From contig NZ_CP012677.1 of the NCBI RefSeq assembly GCF_001294625.1, positions 1,116,001 to 1,180,000 of the forward strand: DNA of 64,000 nt. The letters are read 5' to 3'. Each line of letters begins with the position of its first letter. Position 1 is the first letter of the stretch. The translations under genes and the position numbers were made by a program. The notes under the pieces are model-generated. The model was not told the origin of the DNA. It ran no database searches and saw only the letters and a list, made by a program, of their open reading frames with translations. Positions 8,590-15,385 of this stretch are shown here, piece by piece. This stretch comes from Arthrobacter alpinus. GTDB taxonomy: Bacteria > Actinomycetota > Actinomycetes > Actinomycetales > Micrococcaceae.

Positions 8590-8934
8590 AAGCCGTCCTT
8601 TGAGGAAACGATAGTCGCCGCAGAACATGGCCGACCCATCACCCCCTACACGTTCGAAACTCGATTCCGAGACGCTAGGGCAACCGTCGATGGTCTGCCG
8701 GATGGTTTTCGTTGCCATGATTTGCGGCACTGCTTTGCATCGCTGCTGATCTCTGAAGGCTTGGACGTAAAAGTCGTCCAGGCACTGTTGAGGCATGCAT
8801 CAGCCAAGACCACGCTCGACACTTACAGCCACATGTGGCCCGACAACGACGGGGCTTCAAGGACTGCAGTTGCCGGCGTTCTCGCGGCCCGAAAAAAGTC
8901 ACTTGGCGGACAGGAAAAGAAGTCGGTCTCATGA
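8590..8934 (+). pseudogene. Integrase C-terminal fragment of the left element
   Basis: From about 8590 to TGA 8932-8934 the translation is >80% identical to the last ~110 residues of the intact integrase (45796-46908). It includes the FHDLRH-equivalent box CHDLRHCFASLLI, LLRHASAKTTLDTYSHM with the catalytic Tyr, and VAGVLAARKKSLGG. The N-terminal two thirds are replaced by sequence from the holin side, as expected from one deletion of roughly 33 kb relative to the right prophage. Alone it cannot be a working recombinase. Confidence 0.88.
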
Positions 8935-8940
8935 GGTTTA

Positions 8941-8991
8941 GGGCAAAGAAAAGAAGGACCGGAACGCAATGTTCCGGTCCTTCTTTTTGCC
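8941..8991. terminator. Terminator after the left-element integrase
   Basis: A long stem built on AGAAGGACCGGAAC (8951-8964) and its complement (8970 onward) with flanking A and T runs, so it can act in both directions. It sits 50 bp from the glnA-end repeat at 9041. Had this element been alone, it would have terminated glnA transcripts as well. Confidence 0.82.
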
Positions 8992-9005
8992 CCAAGGTTG
9001 TTCTC

Positions 9006-9014
9006 TTGCGGACT
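9006..9014 (+). repeat. Single putative arm-type site at the left element's right end
   Basis: One copy of TTGCGGACT, 27 bp from the glnA-end repeat at 9041. The right prophage has two copies at the matching position (48135-48154). Confidence 0.5.
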
Positions 9015-9040
9015 AACCCCAGTATTCCCGAGTGTTCTAG

Positions 9041-9064
9041 CTAGCAGCCGTAGTAGAGCTCGAA
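9041..9064. other. Middle att site shared by the two tandem elements
   Basis: This 24-bp stretch is identical to the last 24 bp of glnA (48181-48204). Identity extends leftward over TGTTCTAG (9033-9040 and 48173-48180). To its right comes the same arm found after the 4574 copy. It is attR of the left element and attL of the right one. Confidence 0.88.
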
Positions 9065-9169
9065 GTCCCAGCGGGTAATTGGGTGAAGTTGAGAACCGCA
9101 GTCCGCCGCGTATTCTAGGGCATTTCGGTGTTGTCCGTGATTGGCCGAAACGGGGCTATTGCGTCCCTC

Positions 9170-9189
9170 TTGCGGACTGTTTGCGGACT
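9170..9189 (+). repeat. Putative integrase arm-type sites, left arm of the right prophage
   Basis: TTGCGGACT at 9170-9178 and 9181-9189, 11 bp apart, just before the first gene. Same arrangement as 4714-4733 and 48135-48154. Confidence 0.6.
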
Positions 9190-9192
9190 AGG

Positions 9193-9477
9193 ATGCAACA
9201 CATGAATAATTTTCAATTGCACACCACCGGTGAAGTTGGTGCCATTTTTCGTTGTTCAAGCGAACACGTTCGAAGCCGCGCTAGAAGCGGCAAATGGCCC
9301 CACCTCAAGGACGGTCACCGGTATCTTTTCAGTCAGGCTCAGGTTGAGGAGATTTACAAGTCGATGATCGTCCATCCGCCACTGCCATCAAGGCGGGGTC
9401 AGCGCGGCAGAATAGATGCACTTCTCCGCACGGTTTCTTCGGCTCAAATTGACAAGGCGATGGCTCGAATTGGATAA
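9193..9477 (+). CDS. Excisionase-like HTH protein
   Basis: A ~94-residue protein. The N-terminus (FQLHTTGEVGAIFRCSSEHV, then LFSQAQVEEI) fits an excisionase-type winged HTH. The C-terminus (RRGQRGRIDALLRTVSSAQI) is shared with the left-element copy at 5316. ATG 9193 and ATG 9202 are both possible, without a clear ribosome-binding site, so the transcript may be leaderless. It is the first gene inside the attachment arm, a usual place for a directionality factor; excision control is inferred only. Confidence 0.65.
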   Translation: MQHMNNFQLHTTGEVGAIFRCSSEHVRSRARSGKWPHLKDGHRYLFSQAQVEEIYKSMIVHPPLPSRRGQRGRIDALLRTVSSAQIDKAMARIG

Positions 9478-9652
9478 GAAGCGGGCTTACACGGTTCAGG
9501 AAGCTGCCCTGGCATACGGAGTGAGCGCAGATGTCATTCGGGCCCACATCAAGTTGGGGAAGTTGGTTGCTCACTACCCGACTAGCAGACCGATCATTGG
9601 GGCCGAAGAGCTCAACGATTGGTTTGAGGCGCTTCCCTCTGAGGCTCCATAA
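9449..9652 (+). CDS. Small HTH protein overlapping the upstream gene
   Basis: It begins inside the previous gene in a different frame, at TTG 9449 or TTG 9470, so translation is probably coupled. The ~60-68 residues carry AYTVQEAALAYGVSADVIRAH, a MerR/excisionase-like DNA-recognition segment, and end with GAEELNDWFEALPSE. The pairing of two overlapping HTH genes is conserved in the left remnant, where this one is frameshifted. Function unknown; likely control of lysogeny or excision. Confidence 0.6.
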   Translation: MTRRWLELDKKRAYTVQEAALAYGVSADVIRAHIKLGKLVAHYPTSRPIIGAEELNDWFEALPSEAP

Positions 9653-9720
9653 AGTGATGCAGGGGGAGGTGCTTCTGGAAGTCCCTACCCTTCAACAGAT
9701 GGCGCCGTTAGGCTGCTCGC

Positions 9721-10578
9721 ATGGCAATGGAGCCGATAGCTGAGGGTGAGCGATGGGCGTACCGCAAAGGGAGCCTGCCATTCGAGGAAGCGACCGTTCT
9801 GAAGGTGGTCTCGCAGAGTGGCCATCGCAAGGTTCGTGTGCAGTTTGAGGACGGTCCCAATGCAGGGGAAGTCGAGTGGGTTGGACGGCCTTACCTGAAG
9901 GCAAAATGGGCTGAGCGCCAAGCATTCGTCGATCGAGAACAAAGATGGGCCAAAGCGAAGAGCGGACGCTGGGGCGTGCCACTCGGCCTCCTCTCCGCTG
10001 CAGCTCTAGTAATAACAGAAACCATGGAAGACGCCCTGGCCCGCGACCGTGACCATGGGATCCTCCAGACGAATGATGCGCCACTTCTCTGCGAACTCAT
10101 GCAAATCACTGAGTCCAAGCTATTCCTCGAGGGTGGCTTCGAAGAGCAAGGGGTCACGTATCTGCCCTGGCCGGCAATGAAGACGGTCGCCATGGCCAAA
10201 TGTCAGGTGCACCCCGAAGCTGTCCTAGACATGATTGAGCGAGATGTCGAATCTTGGAGTGATTCGGCGGAGGAATTTGGATACTACAAGCCCATGAAGT
10301 CACGACAAGTCATTGATCTAGAGAAACCTTGGCCCGAATATGAGACACAAAAGGTTGCATGGGACATTGTCCGTAGCTGGTGCGGCGAAAGTGCGCAGGC
10401 GCAGTGGTCAACCTTATCCCGCGCAAGAGCCGACAATGCTCGACTTTCAGAGATTCTGGGACGGGCGCTTGATGCCCTTGAGCGGGCAGGAGACGAGCGC
10501 GGCGCCAACAGCCTTCGTAAAGAAGCGGGTAGAGCGTTCGGAAAAACGCCGGACTGGATCAAGAGCCTAAAGCTCTAA
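9721..10578 (+). CDS. Unknown 285-residue prophage left-end protein
   Basis: I do not recognise the family. Residues ~15-60 look like a small beta-barrel (TVLKVVSQSGHRKVRVQFED, then VEWVGRPYLKAKW), like SH3/Tudor-type binding modules. The rest is mostly helical and charged, without membrane segments; the C-terminus is basic (FGKTPDWIKSLKL). A decayed copy at 5839 shows the gene is a stable part of this prophage type. It ends convergently with the HTH gene at 10567, overlapping by 12 bp. Confidence 0.7.
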   Translation: MAMEPIAEGERWAYRKGSLPFEEATVLKVVSQSGHRKVRVQFEDGPNAGEVEWVGRPYLKAKWAERQAFVDREQRWAKAKSGRWGVPLGLLSAAALVITETMEDALARDRDHGILQTNDAPLLCELMQITESKLFLEGGFEEQGVTYLPWPAMKTVAMAKCQVHPEAVLDMIERDVESWSDSAEEFGYYKPMKSRQVIDLEKPWPEYETQKVAWDIVRSWCGESAQAQWSTLSRARADNARLSEILGRALDALERAGDERGANSLRKEAGRAFGKTPDWIKSLKL

Positions 10579-10827
10579 GCGGGTGCCCCGTTCGGAAAGC
10601 AGTCGCAGCGCTACGGCGATACGATCCTTGTCATATGCGGGCCGTCGACCGATAGCGACGATTTGCGCAATCTCTTCTTGTTGCTCAGGAGAGAAACGAT
10701 AGAGGCGGCCGATGCGGTCGCATGGCCATTGCCCACCAGCCGCCCTGCTGCGAACGGTGTGGACAGAAATTCGGTATTTGGCGGCCATCTCTTGGGCCGT
10801 AGCGTAAGACTGTCCGTTCTGTTCCAA
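10567..10827 (-). CDS. HTH DNA-binding protein
   Basis: An 86-residue protein with an excisionase/MerR-type N-terminus (YATAQEMAAKYRISVHTVRS), a basic wing (CDRIGRLYRFSPEQQEEI), and a short C-terminal helix. It is convergent with the gene at 9721 and has an equivalent in the left remnant (6698-6934). It may regulate the left-end genes or take part in excision; the sequence does not decide. Confidence 0.65.
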   Translation of the reverse strand: MEQNGQSYATAQEMAAKYRISVHTVRSRAAGGQWPCDRIGRLYRFSPEQQEEIAQIVAIGRRPAYDKDRIAVALRLLSERGTRLEL

Positions 10828-10928
10828 TGCGCATTCTCCGTTTCTATGGATTCGGTCCGAAATTCGGGAACCGAGGTCGCCTGGTTGGTTTCACGCCATA
10901 CTAGTGGACGCATCAGTTGGGCAAACCA

Positions 10929-11555
10929 TTATTCCCGGCTTCGCCACCCGGGGACCGCTGCGTCGAGGTCTGCCTCGCGGTGCGGGAGCAGTGTCTTTTT
11001 GAGGCGGGCTTGGTGTTGGATGTGGAGCCAGACGCCGAGGGTGTGCTCGCGCCCGGTGGTGTGGTGACGCCAGCGGGGCATATTCTCGTTCTGTGCCACG
11101 TAGTCGATGAGCTGTGCGAGCCGGGTATTCCATCTTGCGTCGAGGACGCCTTGGTGCGCCGGAGTCCGCCATTCGCCGATGGTGTCGAGCCGTACGATCT
11201 TTGCCGGGGTGAGGGCGCCATCCCTAAATTCTTTGCGCTGGGCGGACAGCCATTTGTAGAGAGAGCGCTCGGAGACGTCACCTCGGCTGCCAGGGAGCCT
11301 GCCGTGCGTATCAGTGAATGCCTGCGCCTCTGCCAGGCGTCGGCGCCACGATGTTGTGGGCCAGCCTGGCGCACGTTCCTGAATGGCCACATCATGTTCG
11401 GCCCGCACGCCGGGCACGTGCCGCTCACGCACTGCCAAGTGTTGCCGGACAGTGTTGTCGTGCGTATGGCAGTGCTCGGCTATCTCACCCACTGTGAGGC
11501 CGGCCGCGTACATGAGATCCCACTCGGGGTGCCTCGATACTTCCCAACCTGGCAT
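10929..11555 (-). CDS. Protein with two helicase-associated (HA) domains
   Basis: A 208-residue protein. An N-terminal HTH-like stretch (GLTVGEIAEHCHTHDNTVRQH) is followed by two copies of the helicase-associated domain. Residues ~70-130 contain EAQAFTDTHGRLPGSRGD and YKWLSAQRKEF; residues ~140-200 contain NENMPRWRHHTTGREHTLGV and LHIQHQARL. HA domains are DNA-binding modules often found in multiple copies behind helicase cores in actinobacteria. No helicase motifs are present, so this is a stand-alone DNA binder or a truncated relative. It opens the leftward part of the cargo cluster. Confidence 0.75.
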   Translation of the reverse strand: MPGWEVSRHPEWDLMYAAGLTVGEIAEHCHTHDNTVRQHLAVRERHVPGVRAEHDVAIQERAPGWPTTSWRRRLAEAQAFTDTHGRLPGSRGDVSERSLYKWLSAQRKEFRDGALTPAKIVRLDTIGEWRTPAHQGVLDARWNTRLAQLIDYVAQNENMPRWRHHTTGREHTLGVWLHIQHQARLKKTLLPHREADLDAAVPGWRSRE

Positions 11556-11565
11556 GGACGACAGA

Positions 11566-11859
11566 CTACCCGGCGGTGTCAGTATCGTCTACGAGTTGCA
11601 GTCCGTGCCACTGTTCATCCGGAATGCTGTGGACACCAACGGCCGGCAACCAGTCCCTCATGTAGTAGCCCAGGGTGGAATGCCAAGAGACACAGACGTG
11701 GCCGGGCGTGTACGCAACGGCCAGGCCATAAATACTCCCCGCACTCACCCAGCGGCGGGCGTCCCCTCGCAGGAACTCCAGCCGCCCAGGCGGGGCGCTA
11801 CTGCGCACCACGTCCATCCACAGCAGGTACCCGTAGCTTTCATCAGGCTTCTTCACCAC
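11566..11859 (-). CDS. Unknown 97-residue cargo protein
   Basis: I do not recognise it. It is tryptophan- and tyrosine-rich (YGYLLWMDVVRSSAPPG near the start) with alternating hydrophobic residues suggesting a small beta-rich fold, and no membrane segment or cysteine pairs. It ends 10 bp before the HA-domain gene and is probably co-transcribed with it. Start ATG 11859. Confidence 0.5.
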   Translation of the reverse strand: MVKKPDESYGYLLWMDVVRSSAPPGRLEFLRGDARRWVSAGSIYGLAVAYTPGHVCVSWHSTLGYYMRDWLPAVGVHSIPDEQWHGLQLVDDTDTAG

Positions 11860-11896
11860 ACCATAATGCGCCCTTGCACTGACAGTCGACTAGGGG

Positions 11897-12121
11897 TTGA
11901 TGGTGCAGATCCTGGGACCTGCTGAAAGCACTCAGACTGACCCGCTGGCGACGGGTACCATCGAGGAAATGGTGGTTGTATTTGGGGTTTACGCGGAAGG
12001 TTTCGCAGCCATGCTGAGTACGCTGCCGGAGGGCAACGGTTTTGGGCGTGCGGGTCAACCGGTAGTCACGGACTCTCCACACCCCACGATGGACGTATTC
12101 CGCTCACAATCCAAGCAGTAG
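11897..12121 (+). CDS. Possible small protein related to the 49-residue protein at 12934
   Basis: A 74-residue frame ending directly before the membrane-protein frame. The central part (TGTIEEMVVVFGVYAEGF, then LPEG) matches TGVIEETIVDCQDYTRGF and VPEG of the protein at 12934. The relation is weak but ordered. The C-terminal ~25 residues have no counterpart. The true start could be the TTG or ATG near 11897-11900. Confidence 0.4.
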   Translation: MMVQILGPAESTQTDPLATGTIEEMVVVFGVYAEGFAAMLSTLPEGNGFGRAGQPVVTDSPHPTMDVFRSQSKQ

Positions 12122-12157
12122 TTGTTGAAATGGTCTGACACCCCGCACAGTTGGTAC

Positions 12158-12718
12158 ATGCTATTTAGACGACGGCGGGCTTCCCCTCCGACACAGAGTT
12201 CCGGCCCATGGGCAGAACATCACGCCAAAGAACTATTCACTTACGAAATGCTTATCCAGCGTGAGATGGATCAGGACGCCATGTTGTGGGAAACCCCAAC
12301 TATCGCGCTCACTGCTCAGGCGTTTTTGCTGACGATTGCCTTGAACCGAGACTCAACCGCCCCTGCCGTCTACATCTCCGCAGCGCTCGGTGTCATTGTC
12401 GCCGTGTTGTCGATGCAGCTCATGGCAAAACACCGATTCCTCAATGAGATGGACCGCGCACAGCTCCATCGACTGGAAGAAGAATTGGACATACCGCACA
12501 TCAGCCGCCGTAGTTACTTCTTCCCCAGCGGGAAGTACGCCATCCCTCACAACCTATCCACCGCGGGACGAAGCGCACCGAAGAAGCAGGGGTTGCTCCA
12601 ATCCATCAGGAGCTACAACTTCTGGGTGTTGGGCCTGGGCATATTCGCCGCCGTCAACGTCGCGATACTCGCCATTGAACTCTGGTGGCCCACCATTCTC
12701 CACCCCCCGACATTGTAG
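12158..12718 (+). CDS. Cargo membrane protein with four predicted membrane segments
   Basis: About 186 residues from ATG 12158 (TTG 12122 is an alternative directly after the previous stop). Hydrophobic stretches lie at residues ~48-63 (TIALTAQAFLLTIAL), ~68-86 (YISAALGVIVAVLSMQLM) and ~150-175 (FWVLGLGIFAAVNVAILAIE). A conserved-looking motif, EMDQDAMLWETP, comes just before the first. A soluble loop of ~60 residues separates the first pair from the last. Short membrane proteins with this E-LW-P plus AQAFL pattern occur in many bacteria with no known role. Its setting in prophage cargo makes lysogenic conversion or phage defence possible, but nothing here proves it. Confidence 0.6.
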   Translation: MLFRRRRASPPTQSSGPWAEHHAKELFTYEMLIQREMDQDAMLWETPTIALTAQAFLLTIALNRDSTAPAVYISAALGVIVAVLSMQLMAKHRFLNEMDRAQLHRLEEELDIPHISRRSYFFPSGKYAIPHNLSTAGRSAPKKQGLLQSIRSYNFWVLGLGIFAAVNVAILAIELWWPTILHPPTL

Positions 12719-12933
12719 GGCCAGGGAATCTGGCAGTGCCGCCGCTAAGCGAAACACCTGGGCATCAGCGCTGGGCCATGGATGCAGTGGCGGCGTAAGG
12801 GGCTTGTGAAAGATCTCAAGAAGGCGTAGACCATAGGTTATGGGCCCCTTTTATCCTCAGACGAATGGGGCCTTGTACTGTCTTGGCACCGCGTTAGCTA
12901 ACGAGTATCAGTGCCTCGCTCTACGTTGATTCC

Positions 12934-13083
12934 ATGATCATCAAAGCAATTCTTGAGACCATCGAAACGGGTGTCATCGAGGAAACAATAGTCGATTGCC
13001 AGGACTACACCAGAGGCTTCGAGCAGCTGCGGCGGACGGTCCCAGAAGGTATGCGGCTACTGTCCGTGCGGCCCCAGCGTTAA
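12934..13083 (+). CDS. Small 49-residue conserved-looking protein
   Basis: From ATG 12934 to TAA 13081-13083. It reads as an alternating strand-helix-strand (KAILETIETGVIEETIVDCQ, GFEQLRRTVPEG, RLLSVRPQR), with no cysteine pair or membrane segment. It matches the frame at 11897 at several positions. It is followed at once by a strong terminator, which supports real expression. Such small proteins are, to my knowledge, common in Arthrobacter-type genomes without an assigned role. Confidence 0.6.
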   Translation: MIIKAILETIETGVIEETIVDCQDYTRGFEQLRRTVPEGMRLLSVRPQR

Positions 13084-13094
13084 ACACCAGTCGT

Positions 13095-13125
13095 GCCCCA
13101 CCCGGTGAAGGGTGGGGCGCTTTTT
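13095..13125 (+). terminator. Rho-independent terminator
   Basis: GCCCCACCC (13095-13103) pairs with GGGTGGGGC (13110-13118), followed by GCTTTTT. It ends the plus-strand cargo transcript and lies directly at the end of the leftward lysis operon. Confidence 0.85.
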
Positions 13126-13599
13126 CTATGGCTGGATTTCTTCCCGCGCAACTGCTTTCGCGACAGCATCAGGGTCTCGGCTCGCGTAAATGTTGAACTC
13201 GCCACCGTGAACTGACAGATCGCCGCCTTGGACTACGAGGTTGCCGGGTGTGGCGTCGTGCCAGTCGGTGAGTTCAGGATCGGCGGGCGGTGCAGGCTTG
13301 GGTTTGTCTTCGGGTGACAACCAGCGTGCGTACTTCCTGAGCCAGTCGTTGACGCCGGGGATGGCCATGACGCGGGTGACCAGCATGATGACGACCGTGA
13401 CGGCCACGAGAGCCCCGTTGAGCCAGATGAACACCCAGCCGGGGATCGTTGCGTCGTACGGGCGTAGTACCTCGATAATGACGGCTAGGATGCCGTTGAG
13501 TAGCGGGAACAGTGCGACGGCAGCGGCGAACGCTGTACGCACACTGGCGCTGCGTGGGTTGCGTTCCTGCGTGGATGCTGCCACGCGCCGGCCAGTCAC
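13126..13599 (-). CDS. Holin-like two-segment membrane protein
   Basis: 157 residues with two membrane segments: ~19-45 (RTAFAAAVALFPLLNGILAV) and ~54-80 (FIWLNGALVAVTVVIMLVTR). A hydrophilic tail follows, containing PADPELTDWHDATPG and a beta-rich end. ATG 13599 overlaps the endolysin stop codon (ATGA), so translation is coupled. Position after the endolysin and two close segments suggest the holin, which makes the membrane lesion for lysis, but the long tail is unusual and the family is not certain. A frameshifted copy lies at 8188-8547. Confidence 0.7.
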   Translation of the reverse strand: MTGRRVAASTQERNPRSASVRTAFAAAVALFPLLNGILAVIIEVLRPYDATIPGWVFIWLNGALVAVTVVIMLVTRVMAIPGVNDWLRKYARWLSPEDKPKPAPPADPELTDWHDATPGNLVVQGGDLSVHGGEFNIYASRDPDAVAKAVAREEIQP

Positions 13600-14450
13600 T
13601 TGCTACCGTCCCTGACGGTGACCTGTAGCTGGCTGGCAAGGGCTGCGAGGTCGCGGGCTTCTAGCTGCCCGGCCAGTGCCTTCGCCAGGCCAGACACATC
13701 CACTGCGGTACCGGGCTTTGCCATGAGCTGCGGCAGGGAGTTGGTCAGCGCGAGTTGTACGTCCTTGGTCATGGCCATGAGTTGCGGCAACGTCGAGGTG
13801 AGGGCGGTCTGCATGTCTATGACCCTTCCGAAGACTGACAGTGGGGATCCTTCACCAGCGCTGACGGATGGTCCACCCTTGGCCAAGTAGCCAAGGATAT
13901 TGTCGAGCTTCGCTTCTTGCTCTGGTGTCATGTCATCCTCCTGGATGGTTTCAAAGCCGGTGCTTTGTCCTGTGATGGTTGTTCGTGGCCGGAGGAATCC
14001 GAGGATTCCGGCGCGGGTGAGGTCTTGGTGGATGGTTGGGCCTGATGACTTGTCGGAGTATCCTCTTAGGTCGGGCCGTGCTGGTGAGCTGTTCTGTGAC
14101 AGGGTGCGCAGGATCGGGCCACGGTCTTCGAGGAGTACGGCGGTGTGGCTGATTGGGTAGGACGGTGAGCCGTACGCCCAGATCACAATGTCTCCGGGGA
14201 GTCCGCGTTCTGTGCCGGGGTGGGCGGTCACATGTCGCAGCAGGTCGGTTGTGTTGGCCGTGTTCTGTGTGGCGACTTCCCATGACCCGGCAGCCATACC
14301 GGGAAAGCGGCTGGGCTGGGTCCAGAGGGTGCCGCCGTTGCAGGTTGTGAGCCAGTGTTGGGAAAGGTCCCAGCACTGGTTACCTTCCCAGCTGTCCACG
14401 TCGATATACCTGCCAGCCACAGCATTCGCCCAGTCGGTTAGGTTCGCCAT
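13596..14450 (-). CDS. CHAP-domain endolysin
   Basis: 284 residues. The N-terminal ~140 form a CHAP amidase/peptidase domain: the catalytic Cys in WEGNQCWDLSQHW and the His in YPISHTAVLLED, with GLPGDIVIWAYGSP between. A linker (~155-175) follows, then a C-terminal region rich in MTPEQEAKLDNILGYL-type helices that may bind the wall or mediate oligomers. ATG 14450 is chosen because AGGAGG stands just upstream; longer versions only add residues from the intergenic gap. It digests peptidoglycan during lysis. It lies between the collagen-like gene and the holin-like gene. Confidence 0.88.
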   Translation of the reverse strand: MANLTDWANAVAGRYIDVDSWEGNQCWDLSQHWLTTCNGGTLWTQPSRFPGMAAGSWEVATQNTANTTDLLRHVTAHPGTERGLPGDIVIWAYGSPSYPISHTAVLLEDRGPILRTLSQNSSPARPDLRGYSDKSSGPTIHQDLTRAGILGFLRPRTTITGQSTGFETIQEDDMTPEQEAKLDNILGYLAKGGPSVSAGEGSPLSVFGRVIDMQTALTSTLPQLMAMTKDVQLALTNSLPQLMAKPGTAVDVSGLAKALAGQLEARDLAALASQLQVTVRDGSK

Positions 14451-14458
14451 GATGCCTC

Positions 14459-15091
14459 CTAGGGTTTGGGTGTGGTGCAGGTGAAGGTTGCGGATCCGGG
14501 CGGCTCTGGTTCGCACGTGTAGGTGTGCCCGGTCGCGTCGGTGAATGTTAGTGATGTTGGGCTTGTCCCATTCGCGCCGTCTGCACCGTTCGCGCCTGCG
14601 GGTCCTGCTGGACCGGGCACGGTGGAGTCCTTGCCGTCAATGCCGGGCAGCCCGGGGATGCCAGGGATGCCAGGTAGGCCTTGTGGCCCGGGAATCTTGG
14701 AGTCGGCCCCGTTCGTTCCGGCAGCACCGGGTAAGCCGTCGGTGCCAGCCTTTCCAGCGGGGCCGGGCTGCCCGTCCTTGCCATCCGTGCCGGGTAGTCC
14801 ACGTGGGCCTTGTGGTCCCGCAACACTCACTGGCTGTTGGGCGATGGTCGCGGCCCGGTCGCACAAGTCCACACCAGCAACACCCATAACGATCTGCCCC
14901 GACTGGCAAGCGTCAGCAACTTCCTCGGCAAGGTTTTTCTTCTGCTGTGCCGAGTTTGCCGCGGACGATTGGGCCATGTCACGTTCCGCTGCTGCTTGGA
15001 TGTTCTGGAATATCAACACGCCCATGAGGATGATGGCCAGTGCGAGCAGGAGCCCGCCGATGATGCTCTTCTTGCGCTCAAGCCTGCTCAT
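14459..15091 (-). CDS. Membrane-anchored collagen-like protein
   Basis: 210 residues: a short basic start, one membrane segment (~10-30, GGLLLALAIILMGVLIF), a polar helical part with two Cys, then ~30 Gly-X-Y triplets (GPQGPRGLPGTDGKDGQPGP and onward), and a small Thr-rich C-terminal head containing two further Cys. This suggests a trimeric stalk anchored in the membrane with a C-terminal knob. Collagen-like repeats are known in phage tail fibres. Here the gene lies in the lysis cassette between the TM/coiled-coil gene and the endolysin, so it could be a spanin-like or surface-exposed lysogen protein. Function is inferred. Confidence 0.75.
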   Translation of the reverse strand: MSRLERKKSIIGGLLLALAIILMGVLIFQNIQAAAERDMAQSSAANSAQQKKNLAEEVADACQSGQIVMGVAGVDLCDRAATIAQQPVSVAGPQGPRGLPGTDGKDGQPGPAGKAGTDGLPGAAGTNGADSKIPGPQGLPGIPGIPGLPGIDGKDSTVPGPAGPAGANGADGANGTSPTSLTFTDATGHTYTCEPEPPGSATFTCTTPKP

Positions 15092-15335
15092 CGGTCACCA
15101 TGCCCCATTCCGGGTACTGACATCTATATAGTTCCATTTGGAGGCGGTTACGCTCATCGGTAGCCGCCTTGAGTTCTGCCTTGAGGTCGCTAATGACGCT
15201 GCGCTTTTCTTCACGCAAATCTTTGGACGCTTTGAGATACCAGACAGCGCCGGCGATGAGCACGGCAAGGATGATTCCAGCGATGCCAAGTTGGGCGAAT
15301 AGTCCGGTGAGGGTGCCGGCTGCTGCTGCCTCCAC
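15078..15335 (-). CDS. Small membrane/coiled-coil protein of the lysis cassette
   Basis: 85 residues: one membrane segment (~10-32, LFAQLGIAGIILAVLIAGAV) followed by a charged heptad-patterned coiled coil (KDLREEKRSVISDLKAELKA and onward). Its end overlaps the collagen-like gene by 14 bp. The TM-plus-coil shape is common in phage lysis regions, where such proteins act as second holins or helpers. Which applies here is open. Confidence 0.65.
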   Translation of the reverse strand: MEAAAAGTLTGLFAQLGIAGIILAVLIAGAVWYLKASKDLREEKRSVISDLKAELKAATDERNRLQMELYRCQYPEWGMVTDEQA

Positions 15336-15385
15336 ATTTAGCCCTCCTGGGACGGTCGAATAGGTATGTCAGGCATTCGGTCCCC

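Larger units (their letters stand above)
4574..9040. mobile_element. Degenerate prophage remnant (left element)
   Basis: It is bounded by copies of the glnA 3' end at 4574 and 9041. It carries decayed counterparts of the right prophage's left-end genes in the same order: 5316 versus 9193, 5569 versus 9449, 5839 versus 9721, and 6698 versus 10567. At its right end are a frameshifted holin-like gene (8188-8547, counterpart 13126-13599) and the C-terminal part of an integrase (to 8934, counterpart 45796-46908). All structural and replication genes are missing, as expected from one large internal deletion. It also contains a GlsB-like gene and a fragment of a second recombinase. Confidence 0.82.

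Noticed and set aside
10917..11882. 321-residue plus-strand frame
   Set aside because: It is antisense to the HA-domain gene and the 97-residue gene, whose proteins show recognisable or natural composition; the plus frame does not.
14523..15131. 202-residue plus-strand collagen-like frame
   Set aside because: Gly-X-Y coding on the minus strand gives Pro/Ala/Gly-rich antisense frames; membrane anchor, start and operon context favour the minus strand.
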